A stretch of 7,744 bases of DNA from NCBI GenBank assembly GCA_003151895.1, contig PLYX01000188.1, positions 1 to 7,744 of the forward strand, in the 5' to 3' direction. This DNA comes from Solirubrobacterales bacterium (GTDB lineage: Bacteria; Actinomycetota; Thermoleophilia; Solirubrobacterales; Solirubrobacteraceae). The notes under the pieces were generated by a model. That model did no database searches. It had not been told where the DNA came from and saw only the letters and a list, made by a program, of their open reading frames with translations. Positions 1-3,805 of this stretch are shown piece by piece; the first letter of the stretch is position 1; each line of letters begins with the position of its first letter. A program made the translations under genes and the position numbers.

Positions 1-107
1 CTGGGTCAGCGAGCGTCCCGAGGCGCGGGCTAAGATCACGGCGAAGGCGCAGAAGAGCGCACGCGCCAAGAGCGCGCATCGCGGCCCGGGCTGCAGGTTG
101 CGGGGTT

Positions 108-143
108 TGATTGGGACGGAAGCCTTATCCACCGTCCCAATCA
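108..143. repeat. Perfect 12-bp inverted repeat (hairpin)
   Basis: TGATTGGGACGG at 108-119 is the exact reverse complement of CCGTCCCAATCA at 132-143, leaving a 12-base loop (120-131). A G-T wobble at 107/144 could extend the stem. This is by far the strongest hairpin I found in the window. No T-tract follows it on either strand, so it is not a textbook intrinsic terminator. It could be a T-less terminator for a gene to the left, an operator for the DUF4160/DUF2442 pair that starts 87 bases downstream, or one copy of a dispersed REP-like palindrome. Only the dyad itself is certain. Confidence 0.8.
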
Positions 144-161
144 GCCCGGAATCGCCCGGAA
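144..161. repeat. Two 8-bp direct repeats with 10-bp period
   Basis: GCCCGGAA occurs at 144-151 and again at 154-161, one helical turn apart, directly abutting the inverted repeat. The spacing would place both copies on the same face of the DNA, as in many operators. Chance is possible given the high GC content, and no promoter elements could be placed confidently around it. Confidence 0.5.
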
Positions 162-229
162 ATTGCGGCTATTTTGTTCGCGGCTCGAGGCTCTCCCGAA
201 GTCTCCGCACGTCGCCGTAGGCTACGTGG

Positions 230-502
230 ATGCCAAGGCTCGCGAGCTTCAGCGGCGTTGTCGTGATGATCTACTTCGGCGACCATCCCTCGCCGCACGT
301 TCACGCGCGCGTTGGACGCCCGGGGAACCGCGGCGTAGTGGAAGCCTGTTTCGCGATCGAGACAGGCGAGCTGATCGACGGCGTGATCCCGGCGGCGCAG
401 GCGAGCGAGGTCACGAGATGGTGCCGTCGCCATCGCGAGGCGCTTCATGCTGATTGGACTCGTGCGCAGGCGGACCAGCATCCGACAGGGCGCTACGATT
501 GA
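230..502 (+). CDS. DUF4160 domain protein
   Basis: This 90-residue protein matches the DUF4160 pattern. It begins MPRLASFSG, then a hydrophobic strand (VVVMIY), then the family hallmark D18-H19-P-x-P-H23-V-H25, and continues with a strand/helix region ending in a helix containing RxHREAL. The length is normal for the family, so it looks intact. The ATG at 230 fits the family's usual N-terminus (MPxI/L), although no strong ribosome binding site precedes it. The conserved histidines suggest a metal or nucleic-acid contact, but no biochemical function is established to my knowledge. It ends 5 bases before the ATG of the DUF2442 gene, so the two are almost certainly co-transcribed. Such pairs are sometimes suspected to be toxin-antitoxin-like; that is inference here. 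Confidence 0.85.
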   Translation: MPRLASFSGVVVMIYFGDHPSPHVHARVGRPGNRGVVEACFAIETGELIDGVIPAAQASEVTRWCRRHREALHADWTRAQADQHPTGRYD

Positions 503-507
503 CCGTG

Positions 508-807
508 ATGGAGCCTGCAATCGCCCCCGAGATGATCGCGGCGACGCCGCGGCCCGAGCATGTCGTCCGCGTGATGTTCGCCGACGGAGAGGTCCGTGAC
601 GTGGACATCACGCCGCTGCTGGACACGGAAGTCTTCGCGCCGCTGCGCGACTCCAAGGTGTTCGAGCAGGTCACCGTGGACGAGGAACTGGGGACCATCG
701 CCTGGCCCGGCGGCGCAGACCTTGACCGGTCGGTGATCTACGCGGCGCTGAACCTTGGCCCGAACAAGGCTCAGATCAAGGTTCTGGCACCCAGCATCGC
801 GGCCTGA
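508..807 (+). CDS. DUF2442 domain protein
   Basis: This 99-residue protein carries the DUF2442 signature. After a short leader come VRVMFADGEVRDVDITPLL, a segment with APLRD and VFEQVTVD, then GTIAWPGGADLDRSVIY, the family's typical W-P-x-G-x-D-L core. I chose the ATG at 508 because it lies just after the DUF4160 stop (500-502) and gives the usual family length. A GTG at 505 would add one residue. A TTG at 454 keeps the frame open inside the upstream gene but would add 18 residues unlike the family. The protein is small, probably cytoplasmic and of unknown function. It is translationally coupled to the DUF4160 gene and may act as its partner. A relic of a second DUF2442 gene lies just past its stop. 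Confidence 0.85.
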   Translation: MEPAIAPEMIAATPRPEHVVRVMFADGEVRDVDITPLLDTEVFAPLRDSKVFEQVTVDEELGTIAWPGGADLDRSVIYAALNLGPNKAQIKVLAPSIAA

Positions 808-808
808 C

Positions 809-850
809 GACACCACGCCGCTCCTGGATACGGAGGTCGCTACACCCCTC
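809..850 (+). pseudogene. Relic of a second DUF2442 gene
   Basis: Read from 809, this stretch gives DTTPLLDTEVATPL, closely matching DITPLLDTEVFAPL inside the intact DUF2442 protein (DNA 604-645). Over the first 30 bases, 26 are identical. Three of the four mismatches are synonymous third-position changes; the fourth turns Ile into Thr. A TAA at 857 ends the frame and no flanking DUF2442 sequence is recognisable. The third-position pattern argues for descent from a diverged functional paralogue rather than a recent partial copy. The relic begins 2 bases after the intact gene's stop and overlaps the 3' end of the opposite-strand 68-residue gene. Confidence 0.65.
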
Positions 851-1046
851 GCGGGATAACGCGATCGGTCTCGACCGCTTCGCCGGAGTGCGTGTCGGAG
901 TAGACGACGATCACTCTCGGCGCTCCTCCGAACCATGCGCTGATCTCGCCCTCGCCGACGTACTCGGCGGGTCGCTGTGAGCCGTCGCCTTGCATGACCC
1001 AGATGGGCTGGCCCTTGTGGAAGGGACCATCGCCGATGTCAGTCAT
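840..1046 (-). CDS. Small conserved-looking protein of unknown function (68 aa)
   Basis: I do not recognise a named family. The sequence looks like a real small soluble beta-rich protein: the first half has KGQPIWVMQGDGSQRPAEYV, then an acidic turn, AWFGGAPRVIVVYSDT, and a tail with SGEAVETDRVIPR. Alternating hydrophobic strands with Gly turns suggest an SH3-like or small beta-barrel fold. No membrane segment or cysteine is present. It starts at ATG 1046, 30 bases after the epimerase stop on the same strand, with a GAGG about 8 bases upstream as a candidate ribosome binding site. It is probably the last gene of the four-gene operon. Its 3' end overlaps the DUF2442 relic on the other strand, so the last few residues (PRGV) may be recent. 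Confidence 0.65.
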   Translation of the reverse strand: MTDIGDGPFHKGQPIWVMQGDGSQRPAEYVGEGEISAWFGGAPRVIVVYSDTHSGEAVETDRVIPRGV

Positions 1047-1076
1047 GGTGAGCGCCTCATGCCAGAGTCGTCCGCG

Positions 1077-2135
1077 TCAGTGGATGAAGGGATCCAGCCG
1101 CGTGGCCGTAATGGTCTCACGCAACGTTTGAAGCGCGTTGTGCCTGGGGCGCCAGCGAAGCTCACGTCGCGCCTTCGTCGTGGCCATGATCATCGGCTCG
1201 CGAAAAGCGCTCACCCACTGAGCCTCTGCGGGCAAAAAGCCCAGGCGCCCGACAATCTCCGCCACGGCATCCACGGCCAGCTCGGGTACGGGGACCGAAT
1301 ACCAGCCGAGCTCGTGGGCGAGCTCTGAAATGGTGAGCTGCCCGGCCCCGGCGAGGTTGTACACGCCGGGCGTGCCGCGGCCGAGCACAGCGGCGCGCAT
1401 CGCACCGGCCACGTCGTCGTGGTGCACCAACTGGAAGGGCACCCCGGGATCGGGCAACACCGGCTTGAGCATCGGCACGCCGTCGAGCAGGCCCCTCACG
1501 GACCGCGGAAGTCGCTCGGAGACCTGCGTATAGGGCAGGCTGTTGATCAACAGCGGCGCGTCGGGGCCCCCGACGATGCAGGGCCGAAAGATGTAGGCCT
1601 CTGTTGAGCTGCCGTCGAGCACCTCTCGCAGCAGGGCCTCCACCTCAGCCTTCTGGGCCGAGTAGTAGTGGTCGGCGCTGCCGCGCGCGGGAACCTCCTC
1701 GGTGAGCGGCTGGGGGTTGTCGCGGTGGAAGCCGTACGCCGCCACCGATGAGGCGTATACCAGCCGCTTGACGCCGGCCGACACGGCAGCCTCGAACACA
1801 TTGCGCGAGCCGTCGAGGTTTACCGTCCGGCTTTCCTCCGGTCCCCCCATGATGATGAAAGCCAGGTGCACAACCACGTCCGCGCCCTTCACCAGCTCCG
1901 CCACCGCCTCGCGGTCGAGCACGTCCCCGCGCCGGTAGGCCACCTTCTTCCAGCCACGCGTCGCGGGGTCGAATGGTCTGCGCGCCATCCCGAGCACGCG
2001 CCCCACCTCGCGCGAGCGCTCGAGCGCCGTGACCACCGCTTGGCCGATCTCTCCAGTCGGGCCGGTTACCGCGACGGTGAGGCCTGCTGACCCGGCTTCG
2101 CGTGGTGCCATCGGTCTGTTGTATCGCACCGCCAC
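1077..2135 (-). CDS. NAD(P)-dependent epimerase/dehydratase, extended SDR family
   Basis: This 352-residue protein is a Rossmann-fold extended short-chain dehydrogenase/reductase. The cofactor loop is G25-P-T-G28-E-I-G31 after a hydrophobic strand. GDVLDREAV at about 70-78 follows the usual second strand, VVVHLAF the fourth. YASSVAAYG carries the active-site serine region (127-135), and Y158-S-A-Q-K162 is the YxxxK catalytic pair. The C-terminal part (about 170-345) is the variable substrate domain. Relatives act on nucleotide sugars or on lipid, steroid or phenolic carbonyls; the substrate cannot be told here. The GTG at 2135 lies 12 bases after the UbiA-like stop. An ATG at 2111 would remove eight residues, and neither start has a clear ribosome binding site. 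It is third in the minus-strand operon, so its substrate may be a product of the methyltransferase or prenyltransferase-like genes. Confidence 0.9.
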   Translation of the reverse strand: MAVRYNRPMAPREAGSAGLTVAVTGPTGEIGQAVVTALERSREVGRVLGMARRPFDPATRGWKKVAYRRGDVLDREAVAELVKGADVVVHLAFIIMGGPEESRTVNLDGSRNVFEAAVSAGVKRLVYASSVAAYGFHRDNPQPLTEEVPARGSADHYYSAQKAEVEALLREVLDGSSTEAYIFRPCIVGGPDAPLLINSLPYTQVSERLPRSVRGLLDGVPMLKPVLPDPGVPFQLVHHDDVAGAMRAAVLGRGTPGVYNLAGAGQLTISELAHELGWYSVPVPELAVDAVAEIVGRLGFLPAEAQWVSAFREPMIMATTKARRELRWRPRHNALQTLRETITATRLDPFIH

Positions 2136-2147
2136 CGAGAGGCCCCG

Positions 2148-2885
2148 CTACAGCCGCGCCACCACCAGGCCGGCGGCGAGCAGCACGATGCCCACCGCGC
2201 ACGCCATCAGCGCGCCCTCCATCGGCGCCGCGATCCTCGCCGCATCGAGCTCCACGGTGTGGCCGCTCGTCAGGCGCTGCTCGCCGCTCACCGACACGGT
2301 TCGCCGCCGCAGTTCACGCACGGGGGTGCTCAACCGCCGTTGCGCCGCGCTCAGCATCAGGCATGCCGCCGCCACCAGCACGCCGTCGATACGCAGTTCG
2401 CCCGCCTGCGCCCAGAACGCAGTCAACGCCGGAAATGCGCCCCAGCCGAGGGCAAACCACAGGTCCGAGTGCATGCGCCCGCCGAACAGCTCCAGGTTGT
2501 AGGCCACGGCCAGCAGCACGCCGGTCGCCACGAACACCAGCAGCCACAGCGAGATCGTGAGGGCGCCGAAAACGCCGATAGCCGCCGCCCCCGCCAGCGA
2601 CAGCGCCGCGAGGGCCACGAGGGTGCGATTCGACAGGCGCGTTCCAAGCGGCCTGCCGTGCAGCTCATCCAAGGCGTGCGCCGCCACCCCCACGCCAAGC
2701 AGGAACGCCACCAGCGTCCACACCAACCGGTAGCCGTAGAAGTGCGGCGCCACCGCCGCGCCGATCGCGACGTAGCTCAGGTGCCAAGCCGTATACGGCG
2801 GGTGCAGCAGCGTCAGGAGATCGCGCCATCCGCCCGGGCGCAGCGCATAGAAGGCCGGGCGCTCAAGCCGGTCTTGCGCTGCCAT
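2148..2885 (-). CDS. UbiA-like polytopic membrane protein, motif-poor
   Basis: This 245-residue integral membrane protein has hydrophobic segments near 36-48, 54-69, 88-107, 110-128, 143-161, 167-181 and 226-243. The layout resembles the UbiA prenyltransferase superfamily: an N-terminal HPPYTAW region, a loop with AHALDELHGRPLGT (69-82) where NDxxDxxxD normally sits, and AYNLELFGG before the next helix. Only D73 and E74 remain of the first Asp-rich motif, and I find no second DxxD motif in the 182-195 loop, which is Arg-rich instead. The protein is also shorter than typical UbiA enzymes (about 280-300). It may be a divergent or non-catalytic member, or an unrelated protein of similar topology. 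The ATG at 2885 lies inside the end of the methyltransferase gene (23-bp overlap), implying translational coupling. Confidence 0.65.
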   Translation of the reverse strand: MAAQDRLERPAFYALRPGGWRDLLTLLHPPYTAWHLSYVAIGAAVAPHFYGYRLVWTLVAFLLGVGVAAHALDELHGRPLGTRLSNRTLVALAALSLAGAAAIGVFGALTISLWLLVFVATGVLLAVAYNLELFGGRMHSDLWFALGWGAFPALTAFWAQAGELRIDGVLVAAACLMLSAAQRRLSTPVRELRRRTVSVSGEQRLTSGHTVELDAARIAAPMEGALMACAVGIVLLAAGLVVARL

Positions 2886-3672
2886 CCGTGCCCGCGCTCT
2901 CCACCCGCTTCGTACCCCACATCACCACGCCGCCACCGACGCTCATCGAGCGGACATGCACGTCCACGATGCCCGCCTGCTCCCACAGCTCCACCACCCG
3001 CCCGATCGGATAGCGCTCGTAGAAGCCGGGGATGCTGCCGGCGAGGAACCGGCCGGTGTGCGCCCACTCACGCGATACGAGCCTCCCGAGCGTCGGAAGG
3101 CCCACACGCGTGTAGAGCTTCCACAACCACCGCCACACCGCATGCCCCGGCACCGCGAACTCGAGCGAGGCGATCCGTCCGCCGGGCCTCACCACGCGCG
3201 CCAGCTCCGCCATCGTGGCGCCCGGATCCTCCACGTAGCGCAGCAGGTAGGTGAACGTAAGGTGGTCGAACTCCCCATCGGCGAACGGCAGTCGCTCGGC
3301 TTCGCCGCGCACCAGCGACACCCGCTTCGCCAGCCCCCTGTCGGCCGCGATCCTCGCCTGCGCTCCGGCGAGCATCTGCGGACTCTGGTCGAGTCCCACC
3401 ACCTCGCACCCGTAGCGCCTCACGAGCGCCCGCGCCACCATTCCTGTGCCCGTCGCCACGTCGAGCACCCGCTCGCTCTGGCGCGCTCCCACCGACTCCA
3501 CCATCGCCCGCCGCCAGCGCGGGTCCTGGCCGAAGCTCAGCACAGCCGCCACACGGTCGTAGTGGCGCGGCAGCGGCGCAAACAGCTCCAGCGCCTCGCG
3601 CTTGAGCGGGCTGGGCACGGGCGCGTGTCCCTCCGGCCCGCTCACCGTGACTGCTCGCAGTCGGTCATCCAC
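2863..3672 (-). CDS. UbiE/MenG-like SAM-dependent methyltransferase
   Basis: This 269-residue class I methyltransferase has the UbiE/COQ5 hallmarks. A Y38-D-x(6)-S46-x(6)-W53 segment resembles the first UbiE signature (its usual His is not there). The SAM-binding motif is VLDVATGTG (69-77), with an acidic ribose contact at D95 (GLDQSP). FDHLTFTYLLRYVEDP follows, and LARVVRPGGRIASLEF is the post-motif. UbiE/MenG enzymes C-methylate the quinone ring in ubiquinone or menaquinone synthesis; in a Gram-positive lineage demethylmenaquinone would be the expected substrate, but a dedicated paralogue acting on another aromatic or polyketide lipid is equally possible. The start is a GTG at 3672 with a weak upstream signal; another in-frame GTG lies nine codons in. 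It heads the minus-strand operon and is divergent from the secreted protein gene. Confidence 0.85.
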   Translation of the reverse strand: MDDRLRAVTVSGPEGHAPVPSPLKREALELFAPLPRHYDRVAAVLSFGQDPRWRRAMVESVGARQSERVLDVATGTGMVARALVRRYGCEVVGLDQSPQMLAGAQARIAADRGLAKRVSLVRGEAERLPFADGEFDHLTFTYLLRYVEDPGATMAELARVVRPGGRIASLEFAVPGHAVWRWLWKLYTRVGLPTLGRLVSREWAHTGRFLAGSIPGFYERYPIGRVVELWEQAGIVDVHVRSMSVGGGVVMWGTKRVESAGTDGSARPA

Positions 3673-3805
3673 ACCAGCATGCTCGCTCGCCGCCCTGAGC
3701 GCAAGGGTCGCAAGCTCACGCGTGCCCTGAACGTCCGCGCGCCGGGCGGCCCCGATCGCAAGAGATGTCGCAGCCGTCCATCCGGGCTAAGGGAAGGCTC
3801 TCCTG
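3673..3805. promoter_or_regulatory. Divergent intergenic region
   Basis: These 133 bases separate the start of the minus-strand methyltransferase operon from the plus-strand secreted-protein gene, so they should hold both promoters. I could not identify convincing -35/-10 pairs on either strand; the region is GC rich. The only clear element is the ribosome binding site at 3789-3797. Assignment as a promoter region rests on gene orientation alone. Confidence 0.4.
3789..3797 (+). promoter_or_regulatory. Ribosome binding site of the secreted protein gene
   Basis: AAGGGAAGG ends 8 bases before the ATG at 3806. This purine-rich Shine-Dalgarno sequence decides the start among several closely spaced in-frame ATGs (3806, 3812, 3824, 3830). 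Confidence 0.7.

Larger units (their letters stand above)
1..229. other. Gene-poor left edge with no supported CDS
   Basis: No convincing gene is visible here. The second forward frame is open from the window edge to a TAG at 218-220, and the third forward frame from the edge to a TGA at 108-110. Either could be the 3' end of a gene lying to the left. Neither translation shows a domain I recognise; both are Arg/Ala/Lys rich, as expected of chance reading of GC-rich DNA. The stretch is notable only for the inverted repeat at 108-143 and the phased direct repeats at 144-161. If the third-frame reading is a real gene tail, its stop codon would sit exactly on the left edge of the inverted repeat, which would fit a terminator placement. 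Confidence 0.4.

Noticed and set aside
84..91. GCCCGGGC palindrome left of the main inverted repeat
   Set aside because: Eight-base GC palindromes are common at this base composition and this one has no supporting context.
126..134. TTATCCACC, one mismatch from a DnaA box
   Set aside because: A single copy, mostly in the loop of the inverted repeat, with no cluster of boxes, AT-rich unwinding region or dnaA/dnaN genes nearby.
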